Shown piece after piece: positions 36,608 to 45,693 of a stretch of DNA of 64,000 bases. This stretch comes from Crocinitomicaceae bacterium. GTDB taxonomy: Bacteria > Bacteroidota > Bacteroidia > Flavobacteriales_D > Crocinitomicaceae. The translations under genes and the position numbers were made by a program. The notes below the pieces were generated by a model. That model made no database searches and had not been told where the DNA came from. It worked only from the letters and a program-made list of their open reading frames with translations. The stretch's first letter is position 1. The number at the start of each line of letters is the position of its first letter. The DNA lies in NCBI GenBank assembly GCA_016719925.1, contig JADJYC010000010.1, positions 1 to 64,000 of the forward strand. The letters run 5' to 3'.

Positions 36608-37458
36608 ATGAATCTTTATCCCATAGAAACCGGAAAATTCAAATTAGACGGCGGCGCCATGTTTGGTGTTGTTCCCAAAACAATCTGGCAAAAAACAAAT
36701 CCGGCAGATGAAAACAACATGTGCTCATGGAGTATGCGCTGCCTGCTGATTGAAGACGGAAACAAATTAATTTTAGTAGATACCGGAATTGGTGATAAAC
36801 AAACTGAACAGTTTTTCAGTCATTATTATCTTCATGGAAATGATACATTAAAATCTAATGTTGAGAAAGCAGGATTTTCATTGGATGACATAACTGATGT
36901 ATTATTAACTCATTTACATTTTGATCATTGTGGTGGTGCAATAGCAAGAAACGGGAATGACCAGTTCAGACCCGTTTTCAAAAACGCGACCTACTGGAGC
37001 AGTGAAAGACACTGGAAATGGGCTACTGAACCAAATGCACGCGAAAAGGCATCGTTTTTAAAAGAAAATATTTTGCCTATCCAGGAAAGCGGTCAGTTAA
37101 AATTTGTTGAAAGAACAGGTGATTATTCTACGGGTGTATTCAAAAATATCGATCTGATTTTTGTAGATGGGCACACGGACAGTATGATGCTGCCTCTAAT
37201 TCATCACAAAGACAACAAAATAGTTTTTATGGCTGATTTATTGCCAAGCACCGGTCATATTCCACTACCCTATGTTATGGGGTATGATACCCGTCCGCTA
37301 ATAACTATGGACGAAAAGGGCCGGTTCCTGAAAAAGCTGCTGATGAAAATCTTTGTCTGTTTTTTGAGCATGACTATTACAATGAATGCGCAACACTAAA
37401 GCACACTGAAAAGGGTGTGCGGCTTGACACTACCTTTCCCCTGAAAGAAATTTTATAG
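36608..37458 (+). CDS. MBL-fold metallo-hydrolase (frameshifted C-terminus)
   Basis: Metallo-beta-lactamase-fold hydrolase of unknown substrate. The metal motif THLHFDHCGG (His 102, His 104, Asp 106, His 107) is complete, with LVDTGIGDK and a later FVDGHTDSMMLP providing further ligands. Start set at MNLYPIETGKF, as a TTG seven codons earlier is less likely. The open frame ends at 37399, but the A run at 37331-37335 is one short. In the restored frame the C-terminus reads KAADENLCLFFEHDYYNE to a stop at 37456-37458, which fits the family better. Confidence 0.82.
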
Positions 37459-37530
37459 CCTCCTGCCTGAAATTCTCAGAGATTTACTTATTTTTAGGAA
37501 TACCTAACCCCAAACAAACTGGATTGCCCT

Positions 37531-39039
37531 ATGAATAAGTACATTATTGAATTGTTGAGATTGCAGACCTCTGTCATTCTTCCGGGACTTGGTTCACTGA
37601 TGATTGGAAATTCCAAAAGTGGTAAAGTAGTTTTTAATCCGCTGCTTAAATTCAATGATGGGGCGCTTGCAAAATTTATTTCAGAAAAAGACGGAATAGA
37701 TAAACAGACAGCTCAGAATCAAGTTGCAAAATTTGTTCGGGAAATTGAGGCAGAGCTTGCAAAGGGAAATTCATTTGACATTTTTCAGTTTGGAAAATTT
37801 CAGAAAAATGCAAAGGGAGATATTGAATTTATTCAAGATTCGGCAACATCTTTTGTTTCAGAAGAAAAAACAACAGCTCCAAAAACGGATAAACCTGTTG
37901 TACAGCAAGATAAACCTGCAGACTCTGCTAAATGTGAAACAGCTGTAAAACCCGAAGTGTCAGACGTTAAATCCGAAAGCACGGAAATAAAAAAAGTAAT
38001 TCCGGCAGTTAAAAAAGATGAAGCCAAACCAGCAGAAAAAATTAAAGATGAACCCAAAAAGGAATCTGAAAGTCTGCTTGAAAAACTAAAATCATCCAAA
38101 GAAGATACGCAAAAAAAAGCGGCAGAAACAGAAGCTAAAACCAAAGAAGAACTTACAAAACAGGCAAAAAATACATTTGTCCCTTCTGACGAAATAAAAC
38201 TACCAAAGACAGAAGAAAAAACACCAGAAATATCGAAACACATTCCGGTTGCTGAGCCTTCAAAAAAAGAACCGGCCACTCAGGAAAAAAATAGTTTCAA
38301 ACCAGTTGAGGAAATTAAAGCTGCTGTTGAAAAAACTGAAACCAAGCCGGATTTAAAACCAGTTACTGATGAAACTCCAAAGGTGAATGTTTCTGATGCG
38401 AAAAAAGAAGATAAGAAATCAGATAAAAAAGACGAAAAGAAAAATAAAGAATCTGTTAAAGAGAAATTCAAAAAAGATAAACCGCAAAAAGTAAAACATG
38501 AAAATCCAGAAGGTAAAAAACCGAAAAAGAAAAAACGCTGGGTTCTTTGGTTTATCATTCTAATTATTGTTGGTGGAGGCGCTACAGCCGGATGGTTCTA
38601 TAAAGATCAGATCAACGAATTTTTACATTCCGGTGTGGGAGATCATGACAAAGATTCCACACACGCACAAAACAATACACATCAGGATACCACTCTTCTT
38701 GAGACGATAGTTGAAGAACCAATAACGGATGATACAACTGCTGTCATTGAAGAAACCACAGAGACTGTTACAGAAGAAACACATCATGAACCAGTAGTTG
38801 ATCACTCTTCTCCCGGCGGAACCTATCACATCATAGGCAACGCATTCTCCAGTGAAAAGAATGCCGAAAATTATGTAAGTAAAATGAAGGAGAAAGGCTA
38901 TAATGCGCAAAACATTGGTAAATACAACGGCCTTTATCTGGTTTCTTTAAAATCTTTTGGTTCTAAAGAAGAAGCGAAAAATAATTTAAGTTCTGTGAAA
39001 GCAGATGCTGAAGGAGCTTATGTCATGAAAGGAAAATAG
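37531..39039 (+). CDS. HU-CCDC81 and SPOR domain transmembrane protein
   Basis: The N-terminal ~105 residues form an HU-like domain of the CCDC81 type: MNKYIIELLRLQTSVILPGL at the start, then FDIFQFGKFQKNAKGDIEF. A long Lys/Glu/Pro-rich region (about 110-335) follows, with many KKEE/KPAE repeats. A single membrane helix comes next (about 337-357, VLWFIILIIVGGGATAGWFY) and a periplasmic part with an acidic Thr-rich linker. The last ~75 residues are a SPOR domain (YHIIGNAFSSEKNAENYV to AYVMKGK), which binds denuded septal peptidoglycan. The DNA-binding-like domain is therefore cytosolic and the SPOR periplasmic, spanning the inner membrane. A role at the division site is inferred. Confidence 0.85.
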   Translation: MNKYIIELLRLQTSVILPGLGSLMIGNSKSGKVVFNPLLKFNDGALAKFISEKDGIDKQTAQNQVAKFVREIEAELAKGNSFDIFQFGKFQKNAKGDIEFIQDSATSFVSEEKTTAPKTDKPVVQQDKPADSAKCETAVKPEVSDVKSESTEIKKVIPAVKKDEAKPAEKIKDEPKKESESLLEKLKSSKEDTQKKAAETEAKTKEELTKQAKNTFVPSDEIKLPKTEEKTPEISKHIPVAEPSKKEPATQEKNSFKPVEEIKAAVEKTETKPDLKPVTDETPKVNVSDAKKEDKKSDKKDEKKNKESVKEKFKKDKPQKVKHENPEGKKPKKKKRWVLWFIILIIVGGGATAGWFYKDQINEFLHSGVGDHDKDSTHAQNNTHQDTTLLETIVEEPITDDTTAVIEETTETVTEETHHEPVVDHSSPGGTYHIIGNAFSSEKNAENYVSKMKEKGYNAQNIGKYNGLYLVSLKSFGSKEEAKNNLSSVKADAEGAYVMKGK

Positions 39040-39041
39040 CC

Positions 39042-39590
39042 ATGAAAAAATTTCTTTATCTTTTTACATCTGCAATTTTATTTTCATGCGGAACAAGCAA
39101 TGAAGTTTCTGAAAATAATTCAGATTCATTGGTAGTAGAAAAATCATCAGCTCCCATGCTGACTTGTATTCGCAATGCAGATTATGAGCCTGCATTCATC
39201 AATGAAAAAGGAGATACAATAATTCCTTTTGGAAAATATGCTGAATCCTTTACAGATTCTTTTTTCACTTTTGGGTCTGTTTATGACACTGCTAAAGGTA
39301 TTATTGGAATAGACATACATGGCAACGAGCTTTTTGAGATTTATAATTTTGATAATGGCCCTGATTATATTGAAGACGGAATGTTCAGAATTGTAAAAGA
39401 CGGCTTGATTGGATTTGCAAATGAAGCTGGTGAAATAGTTATTAAACCTCAGTTTATGTGTGCTTACCCTTTTGAAAACGGCAAGGCACAGGTAAGTAAA
39501 AATTGCACTCAAACCACTGAATTTGAAATGACCAAATGGGAAAGTGAAGACTGGTTTTATATTGACAAATCAGGGAAAATTGCAGAATAA
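39042..39590 (+). CDS. WG-repeat-like lipoprotein
   Basis: A 182-residue lipoprotein: signal peptide with lipobox ILFSC (Cys 16), then a Ser/Asn-rich linker. It contains WG-type beta repeats, seen as AFINEKGDTIIPFGKY, IIGIDIHGNELFEIYNF, LIGFANEAGEIVIKPQF and WFYIDKSGKIAE. Such repeats often act as surface or ligand-binding modules. It begins 2 bp after the SPOR gene stop and is probably cotranscribed, but no functional tie is shown. It ends one base before the convergent SDR gene. Confidence 0.75.
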   Translation: MKKFLYLFTSAILFSCGTSNEVSENNSDSLVVEKSSAPMLTCIRNADYEPAFINEKGDTIIPFGKYAESFTDSFFTFGSVYDTAKGIIGIDIHGNELFEIYNFDNGPDYIEDGMFRIVKDGLIGFANEAGEIVIKPQFMCAYPFENGKAQVSKNCTQTTEFEMTKWESEDWFYIDKSGKIAE

Positions 39591-40568
39591 TCAATGCCTC
39601 TTAATCCATTCTGCAGTTTTCTTTAATCCATCTTCGAGTTTTATTGGATTCAGATTTAACTCATTCCATGCTTTTCTGCAATCAACTTCCCAATCATACT
39701 TACCCTTAGCTGTCCACTTTGTTGTAATCAGCGGTTCCCTGCCAAACCAGGTTTTTATCATCTGCATTTTAGCACAAAAGGTTTGGAACGCATCCGGAAC
39801 ATGAAACATTCTTCTTTTGATTCCGCTCACTTTTTTAAGCATAGAAAAAAAATCGTCGTAAGTTTTATTTTCGCCGCCTATCAGATAAAGTTCACCATTC
39901 TGTCCCTTTGTCATGGCATTGATATGAGCCTGAACAACATCATCTATAAAAACATAGTTCCCGATTTTAGAACCATCCCCCGGAATAAATTTCCAGTTTG
40001 TTTTGATGAATTTTTCAATTAACAGGGTAATGGATTCTGAATCTCCATGAAGAAAAGGACCGTAAATTCTGGTTGGACTAAGTATAACTACATCCAGACC
40101 TTTGTTGCAGTATTCTCTTGCAATCAATTCAGAAAGTGCTTTTGAACTTTCATACTCGTTGAAAAAATCTATTTTTCGAACAGCATGTTCATTGATAATT
40201 CCATCTATAGACGGACCAAAAACACCCGCAGTGGAAGTTACTATCACTCTTTTTACACCAGACATTTTTGCTACCAGTAAAATATTTTTAGTACCAGAAC
40301 AGTTTATTCTGAAATATTCTGATGTGTCTTTGGAATAAACTTTTGCAAATGCTGCAAGATGATAGACAATTTCGCATCCTTCCATGGCAGATTCAATGGC
40401 GCTGATATTATCAAGATCTCCTTCAAAAACAACTGCCTGAGGAGGCAAAATCAATCTGGCTTTTGGTACTGACCGAACCAGGGCATGAACGATATGCCCG
40501 CTATTAACAAGGCTTTGTACAAGATGTGATCCGACATAACCAGTTGCGCCGGTAATAAATACATGCAT
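39591..40568 (-). CDS. NAD(P)-dependent epimerase/dehydratase (extended SDR), copy 1
   Basis: Rossmann-fold oxidoreductase of the extended SDR class: HVFITGATGYVGSHLVQSL (coenzyme glycine motif), CEIVYHLAAFAKV, VTSTAGVFGPS, and the catalytic YESSK (Tyr-x3-Lys). The 325-residue length and IYGPFLHGDSESITLLIEKF region resemble the dihydroflavonol-reductase/3-beta-HSD-like branch. The second SDR at 42.1-43.1 kb is a paralogue. Last gene of the minus-strand cluster SDR2, CPBP protease, hydrolase, SDR1. Substrate unknown; a sugar nucleotide or a lipid alcohol/ketone is possible. Confidence 0.85.
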   Translation of the reverse strand: MHVFITGATGYVGSHLVQSLVNSGHIVHALVRSVPKARLILPPQAVVFEGDLDNISAIESAMEGCEIVYHLAAFAKVYSKDTSEYFRINCSGTKNILLVAKMSGVKRVIVTSTAGVFGPSIDGIINEHAVRKIDFFNEYESSKALSELIAREYCNKGLDVVILSPTRIYGPFLHGDSESITLLIEKFIKTNWKFIPGDGSKIGNYVFIDDVVQAHINAMTKGQNGELYLIGGENKTYDDFFSMLKKVSGIKRRMFHVPDAFQTFCAKMQMIKTWFGREPLITTKWTAKGKYDWEVDCRKAWNELNLNPIKLEDGLKKTAEWIKRH

Positions 40569-40578
40569 ATTTTTTTAT

Positions 40579-41387
40579 TTAGTGATTAAATTTTGTTCCA
40601 ATCCAGTCTGCTGAAATTTGCGCCAGCCATTCAGGTACATCCAGTGCAATTCCATGACCGGATGTTTCATGCCAGACCAGTGTCCCTCCAAAAACATTCT
40701 GTGTCTTTTTTATACATTCAGGACAAACCATCCTGTCTGCTTTAGAGCCAACAATCAGCACGGGTAGTTCAAGTTTATTTTCTATTGTCCGAAAGCGCAT
40801 ACCTGCCAGTGTTTGTCTTAAAATATTCATCCTGGTCATTTTCCTGTCCGATTGAATTTTTATCCATTCATGCAAAATTTTATGATGATTTTGCGGTTGG
40901 TTGCTGTTTACATTAATAATCAGTCTTTCTCTTTTTTCTATATCAGATGAAATCAAAATCCGGATCATATCACCCAGCACCCTTTTGTGAACTCTTTCTT
41001 TTGCTGAGCAAATTTTTTTGAACGATGAACCCACCATGATCAGTCCCTGAAAGTCATCCGGATATCTGGTAATCCAATCCACAGCCATCATACCTGCAAG
41101 GGAAGTTGCCAGAATTATTTTTGGTTCTGAAATACTCCCAATTAATTCGCTGCTATGAGACCGCATAAAATCAACCATCCGGTTCATTTTGAACTGGCCC
41201 TAAAATGAACAAATTTCCCTGCTCCCGGAAGATCCAGAAAATGAATCTGAACATCAGGTATATTTTTTTTAAGAAATGCATCGAAATCTCCCCAATGTCC
41301 AGACTCACGGGTTAAACCCCGCACCAAAAAAACATGAATTGGTTTATTCATTATTTCCCTTGAATTAATTTCCTTTTGTTGATTCAT
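40579..41387 (-). CDS. Alpha/beta hydrolase (frameshifted)
   Basis: Alpha/beta-hydrolase fold. The N-terminal frame reads HVFLVRGLTRESGHWGDFDA (the HG-like oxyanion strand), DLPGAGKFVHFRASSK and ends at a stop near 41184. The rest in the next frame has the nucleophile elbow ILATSLAGMMAVDW (Ser) and the catalytic histidine SGHGIALDVPEWLA. One base missing from an A run near 41200 restores one frame of about 270 residues. The first residues overlap the CPBP gene's end. Its position between the protease and the SDR suggests one pathway; no substrate is evident. Confidence 0.8.
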
Positions 41388-42120
41388 GATTTGTCAGCGG
41401 ATTAAAATAAAACGAGGTATAACTGTTGGTCCATGCCATTGCAACATGCACCAAAAAAGCAATCCAGATTGTCCCAGAAGCCAGGGTCAATAAACACAAA
41501 ACCAATCCCAAAGGAATTGCACCCAAAGTTTCATCCAGCCCCTTGGGTATGTGAGTGGCACTGTACATGGCAATGTTTACAGCTATTGCAGGCCATATTC
41601 CGATATCTTCAACCAAAGGAAAAAGCAATACACCCCGAAACAAAAATTCATATCCGAACAAATAAACAAACCATCCAACTCCATTCATGATCAGCATTTT
41701 GTTTGACCAGAATCTGGCTCTTATTTGCGGATAATTCACCCAGTTTTTTGGATTTTTTGCAGAAAAAAAAGCAAGAGGTACTACTATGAGTGACAGTGCA
41801 CAAATCCATACCAATGAAAAAAACCAGGTCGATGAATTGAAATAAAGGCCAATTGACTCAAGGCTGAAATCTGGAATAACCAAAATACAAATCAATGCGG
41901 GGAAAAATCCCATGGTAATAAATCCTGTATATTTTGTAAACAGAATGTGCCGGTAACTTGCCTTGTCATGATCATATTTTTTGTAAAATATTTTTTTTAT
42001 CCGGTCAGATTGTGCGGTAAACCAGTAAATGATAAAAAAAACTAACGCACTTAAAACCGGTACGGTTATTTTCAAATCTCTTGGTGAGAATGAAAAATTA
42101 TTTTGAAGATAGGTGTACAT
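41365..42120 (-). CDS. CPBP-family intramembrane protease-like protein
   Basis: A 251-residue protein with about seven hydrophobic segments and the CPBP (Rce1-like) core: FGYEFLFRGVLLFPLV corresponds to the EExxxR motif (first Glu replaced by Tyr, as in several bacterial members). SATHIPKGLDETLGAIPLGLV and AFLVHVAMAW supply the two later histidine motifs. In eukaryotes and some bacteria these proteins cleave or process lipid-modified or membrane peptides; here the activity is inferred. It lies 2 bp after SDR2 and overlaps the hydrolase by 23 bp, so it is tightly inside the operon. Confidence 0.8.
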   Translation of the reverse strand: MYTYLQNNFSFSPRDLKITVPVLSALVFFIIYWFTAQSDRIKKIFYKKYDHDKASYRHILFTKYTGFITMGFFPALICILVIPDFSLESIGLYFNSSTWFFSLVWICALSLIVVPLAFFSAKNPKNWVNYPQIRARFWSNKMLIMNGVGWFVYLFGYEFLFRGVLLFPLVEDIGIWPAIAVNIAMYSATHIPKGLDETLGAIPLGLVLCLLTLASGTIWIAFLVHVAMAWTNSYTSFYFNPLTNHESTKGN

Positions 42121-42122
42121 AT

Positions 42123-43111
42123 TTATTTTTTTAGATATCCGTTTTGCTCAAACCATTCTTTACATTCTTTGATTGCATTTTCAATCGGTGTTTGCGGAAA
42201 TGCCAATTCAACAATTGCTTTTTTTGAGGAATAATAATGATTACCTGTTGCTAACCGTGCGAGCTGATAAGTCAGTCCGGGTTTGTATCTGAAAATTTTG
42301 GCCATTACTGAATTAATCCATCCAAGTGTAATTACAAGGTCTGAGGGCAGTTTTAAACGGGGTGGTTTTACTTCCAGCACAGCAGCCATTTTATTGAAAG
42401 CTTCGTAATACGTCAGATTTTCTCCGCCCAAAATATAACACTCACCTTTTTTCCCCATTTGAATTGCATTTGCTATTCCAACCGCAACATCTTTTACAGG
42501 TACAAAGTTTTTACCTCCCAGGGTATATCCAGGAATTTTTCTTTTGTAAACACCCAGAATCATCTCACCAGAACTTGGTCTTGAATCATAAGGGCCAATC
42601 ATAAAAGTAGGGTGAACAACAACCGCATTGAGATCATTATTTTTTACTGCTTCCAAAACAAGTTTCATTGCTTTGAATTTTGAATCCATATAATCCAAAC
42701 CAAAATGTTCACCCGCATAAGGTTTTGTTTCATCTCCCGGAAAATTTTGCAGCCTGGCCCAAATGAATTTGCTGAGCCAACAACAATTAATCTTTTGATC
42801 TGATTTTTGAGACAGGCTTCTATTATATTTTTTGTTCCGTTGATGTTTACTTTATTCACTATTTCTGATCTTGCAGGAAACATGGATGTATTTGCAGCGC
42901 AGTGAATAATTGCATCCGCATCTTTACTTATCCGGATTAACTCCGCTGAATTCAATAAATCACAAGGCCTGAATTCAACAGGGAGTTCTTTGATGTTTGC
43001 AGCGCAGTTTGCATTTTGTGTCATTGCAATCACTTCAGAATTGCGTTGCAAAAGTTCACGGATCAGATTGCTTCCTAATAATCCATCCGGACCGGTTACT
43101 AAAATTTTCAT
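42123..43111 (-). CDS. NAD(P)-dependent epimerase/dehydratase (extended SDR), copy 2 (frameshifted)
   Basis: Paralogue of the SDR at 39.6 kb. The N-terminal frame has KILVTGPDGLLGSNLIREL and ADAIIHCAANTSMFPA. Near 42750 the frame shifts; the next frame continues NFPGDETKPYAGEHFGLDYM with the YMDSK catalytic pair and GPYDSRPSSGEMILGVYK. Joined length is about 329 residues. The two SDRs share the layout and the later GECYILGGENLTYYEAF/GELYLIGGENKTYDDFF motif. First gene of the four-gene cluster. A candidate -7 box, TAGGTTTG on the minus strand, sits at 43158-43165, about 46 bp upstream. Confidence 0.83.
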
Positions 43112-43280
43112 AGGTTTTTGTATTCTGCTTCTTATTTTTTTAAAGCAATTAATACGACAAACCTACTTTGACTTTGAAGGGATAAATAATTGAAAAACGA
43201 AGCAGGAAATTATTTCTGCGCAAATTGCAAAAGAAGAACTCAACAGAAATTTTCTTTCAAATGAATATCCAAAGATTTGA

Positions 43281-43727
43281 TCAGGGATTTGAACGGAGAA
43301 CTTCCCAAGTATGATCAGCCAGTAATTTTACCGTAGCTTCCCAAATAAAATCATCTTTTCGCACAGATCTCCCCCATTCATCAGGTCCGATCACAGATAA
43401 AACCTGTCCACCTACTTTAGTCTGATATAAATGATAGGTATGATTGATGATTGGCTCAAAGCGAAACTCAGCCTGATAGATTTTTTCTGAAATTTCTTTT
43501 CGCTGGTTGATTTTTTTTGCCTGTTCAGCCAGCAACTGCATTTGTTCATAAATCTGGGTCAGCTGCTGATCTGTCTGATGCTCCATGGCTGAAATAGCTC
43601 TTCCTTTGATTTTTCCTTTATCCTCAGGTTTTATTAAGGCGCTGCCCACATGATGCGCATATTCCAGTGAATGCGGGTTCTCAGTCACCTTGTCTTTGTC
43701 AATCGGATTTTCAAAATTATCTGCCAT
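43281..43727 (-). CDS. DUF2452 protein
   Basis: A 148-residue soluble protein of the DUF2452 family, recognised by NPIDKDKVTENPHSLEYAHH, a glutamine-rich helix (QLTQIYEQMQLLAEQAKKI), and the C-terminal YHLYQTKVGGQVLSVIGPDEWG. Start set at MADNFENPIDK (43727); the open frame extends 20 codons further up but overlaps the divergent gene. A -7 box (TATCTTTG on the minus strand, 43742-43749) lies 14 bp upstream. Function unknown. Confidence 0.82.
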   Translation of the reverse strand: MADNFENPIDKDKVTENPHSLEYAHHVGSALIKPEDKGKIKGRAISAMEHQTDQQLTQIYEQMQLLAEQAKKINQRKEISEKIYQAEFRFEPIINHTYHLYQTKVGGQVLSVIGPDEWGRSVRKDDFIWEATVKLLADHTWEVLRSNP

Positions 43728-43753
43728 AGCCGGATAGATTACAAAGATACGTA

Positions 43754-44629
43754 ATGGCTGAAATTGAAAAAAAGTTTCTAAATTCATCTCAAAATTTAAA
43801 ATTTATGGGAATTGGATTATTAATTGGTGGTGCCGTTGTTGCACTTATTGGCTTGATTTTGTGGATTTCAAAAAATAAAAAAGAAGGAAAATCCGCTTTG
43901 ATTTCTGTCACTGAAACTTCTAAAATCAGTGAAATCAATGAAAATTTTCAAAGTATGATCAGCAGCATGGGAAATGGAAATTTTACGCACTTCTGTGAAG
44001 TAAAAGGTGTTGCCCATTCTGACAGCCCAATCACATCTGAACTTGCAAAAAAATCATGCGTTTATTATTCTGCCAAAGTAGTTCATGAATATGAAAAATT
44101 AGAAGAAAGAAGAGATTCAAACGGAAGAGTAACGCGTAACTGGGTAAAAAAATCTGACACCGTGTCTGACAATACCCAATGGGCTAGTGGATTTGGTGTG
44201 AAAGATGAAACCGGATTCATTCTGATCGATCCTGCAAAAGCTGAAATTCATGCTATTCAGGTGTATTCCAATTTTGAGCGTGATCCGCATAAAGATGCAT
44301 TATTAAAATTCAAAATCGGAGGCGTTTCTTTTGGTTTGGGAGATACAGATCCAAACAGAAGAACACTGGGTTACCGCTACACTGAAACAGCCATTCCGGT
44401 TAATCAGAATTTATATGTTCTTGGAGATGCCAACGACCGTGAAGGACGATTGCACATGTCAAAACCGAAAGAGTCCAGATATCCGTTTATCGTTTCTACC
44501 AAATCTGAAAGTGAAATTGCAGACAACCTGGGATCATCCATTAAAGGATTAAAAATAGGTGCATTCATTTGTCTGGGATTAGGTGCAGGACTGATGGTGT
44601 TTGGTGTGATTAAAATGATAATGCCTTAA
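43754..44629 (+). CDS. GIDE/BAM-domain membrane protein (MUL1-like)
   Basis: A 291-residue protein with two membrane helices, at about 15-38 and 265-287, flanking a beta-rich domain. The middle matches the GIDE domain (PF12483) of the eukaryotic mitochondrial E3 ligase MUL1: FCEVKGVAHSDSPITSELAK, CVYYSAKVVHEYEKLE, LIDPAKAEIHA and PVNQNLYVLGDANDREGRLHM. Database names call such proteins E3 ubiquitin ligase family, but there is no RING finger here, so it cannot act as one. Related bacterial proteins have no known function. Divergent from DUF2452, 26 bp apart. Confidence 0.78.
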   Translation: MAEIEKKFLNSSQNLKFMGIGLLIGGAVVALIGLILWISKNKKEGKSALISVTETSKISEINENFQSMISSMGNGNFTHFCEVKGVAHSDSPITSELAKKSCVYYSAKVVHEYEKLEERRDSNGRVTRNWVKKSDTVSDNTQWASGFGVKDETGFILIDPAKAEIHAIQVYSNFERDPHKDALLKFKIGGVSFGLGDTDPNRRTLGYRYTETAIPVNQNLYVLGDANDREGRLHMSKPKESRYPFIVSTKSESEIADNLGSSIKGLKIGAFICLGLGAGLMVFGVIKMIMP

Positions 44630-44665
44630 TAGGACTAAGGACAGAGGACTAAGGCAAAAGGGATT
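44630..44665. repeat. Short AAGGAC-type repeat
   Basis: AGGACTAAGGACAGAGGACT and AAGGCAAAAGGG directly follow the GIDE gene stop. The words are those of the 51.6 kb array and of 17.6 kb. The same placement right after a stop codon is seen in both small copies. Confidence 0.65.
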
Positions 44666-44752
44666 TTTTTACATGATATTCTTAAAATAAATTTACCTTA
44701 TGACTTTTGGCTTTGTCCTATCAATTAACACGATTCAAAATACTCAAATAAC

Positions 44753-44760
44753 TATATTTG
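44753..44760 (+). promoter_or_regulatory. Candidate -7 promoter box for fabI
   Basis: TATATTTG fits TAnnTTTG, 23 bp before the fabI ATG. No clear -33 TTG. Confidence 0.5.
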
Positions 44761-44783
44761 CAACAAAGACGAAATAACGAACT

Positions 44784-45596
44784 ATGTCAAACGGACTATT
44801 AAAAGGGAAAAAAGGAATCATTTTCGGAGCATTGAATAACCAGTCAATTGCGTGGAAAGTGGCTGAACGCGCGCATGAAGAAGGTGCACAACTTGTTCTG
44901 ACAAATGCACCAATTGCAATGCGCATGGGGGAGATCAATGAACTGGGTGAAAAAACAGGTGCTCCAATCATTCCGGCTGATGCAACCAGTGTGGATGAAC
45001 TGAATAATCTGATTCAAAAATCCATGGAACATTTTGGCGGAAAAATTGACTTCATTCTTCATTCAATCGGTATGTCAATGAATGTGAGAAAAGGAAAACA
45101 TTATACAGACCAGAACTATGATTTCACCATGAAAGGTCTGGATGTTTCTGCGTTGTCTTTCCATAAAGTACTTCAGTCTGCAATGAAACAGGATGCCATG
45201 AATGACTGGGGTTCAATTCTTGCTTTGTCTTACATTGCTGCACAACGCGTTTTTCCTGATTACAATGATATGGCTGATAACAAATCTTATCTTGAATCAG
45301 TAGCCCGCAGTTTTGGATATCATTACGGCGTTGCTAAAAAAGTACGCGTAAATACTATTTCTCAGTCACCAACAATGACAACGGCCGGAAGCGGTGTAAA
45401 AGGATTTAATGAATTCATCAACTTCTCTGAAAAAATGTCTCCGCTTGGAAATGCATCTGCGCTTGATTGCGCAAACTACTGTATTGTCATGTTCAGTGAT
45501 CTTACAAGATACGTTACTATGCAAAACCTTTTCCATGACGGAGGTTTCTCGAACACCGGTGTGACTCAGGAGGTTATTGAAAAATTTGGACAGTAA
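44784..45596 (+). CDS. fabI: Enoyl-[acyl-carrier-protein] reductase (NADH)
   Basis: Last step of each fatty acid elongation cycle. The 270-residue SDR-type enzyme starts with GKKGIIFGALNNQSIAWKVA, the FabI coenzyme motif with its characteristic N/S-I pair. It keeps HSIGMSM and the catalytic YNDMADNK (Tyr, then Lys 7 residues on, as in E. coli FabI Tyr156/Lys163). ISQSPTMTTAGSG is the substrate loop. Preceded by a repeat and a -7 box, followed by a terminator, so it is expressed on its own. Intact. Confidence 0.96.
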   Translation: MSNGLLKGKKGIIFGALNNQSIAWKVAERAHEEGAQLVLTNAPIAMRMGEINELGEKTGAPIIPADATSVDELNNLIQKSMEHFGGKIDFILHSIGMSMNVRKGKHYTDQNYDFTMKGLDVSALSFHKVLQSAMKQDAMNDWGSILALSYIAAQRVFPDYNDMADNKSYLESVARSFGYHYGVAKKVRVNTISQSPTMTTAGSGVKGFNEFINFSEKMSPLGNASALDCANYCIVMFSDLTRYVTMQNLFHDGGFSNTGVTQEVIEKFGQ

Positions 45597-45636
45597 ACTG
45601 AATTTTTTTAAATTCACTGAATGAACTAAAAACACA

Positions 45637-45673
45637 AATAGCCTTTGAATTAAAACAAAGGCTATTTTTTTTA
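45637..45673 (+). terminator. Rho-independent terminator of fabI
   Basis: AATAGCCTTTG/CAAAGGCTATT around an 8-base loop, followed by a T run. Confidence 0.92.
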
Positions 45674-45693
45674 ACTCTAAAACTATAACCTGC

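Noticed and set aside
39591..43111. Olefin (ole) hydrocarbon biosynthesis cluster, because of SDR and alpha/beta hydrolase genes
   Set aside because: No OleA thiolase or OleC AMP-ligase is present, and the hydrolase lacks the features I would expect of OleB. The CPBP gene is not part of known ole clusters.
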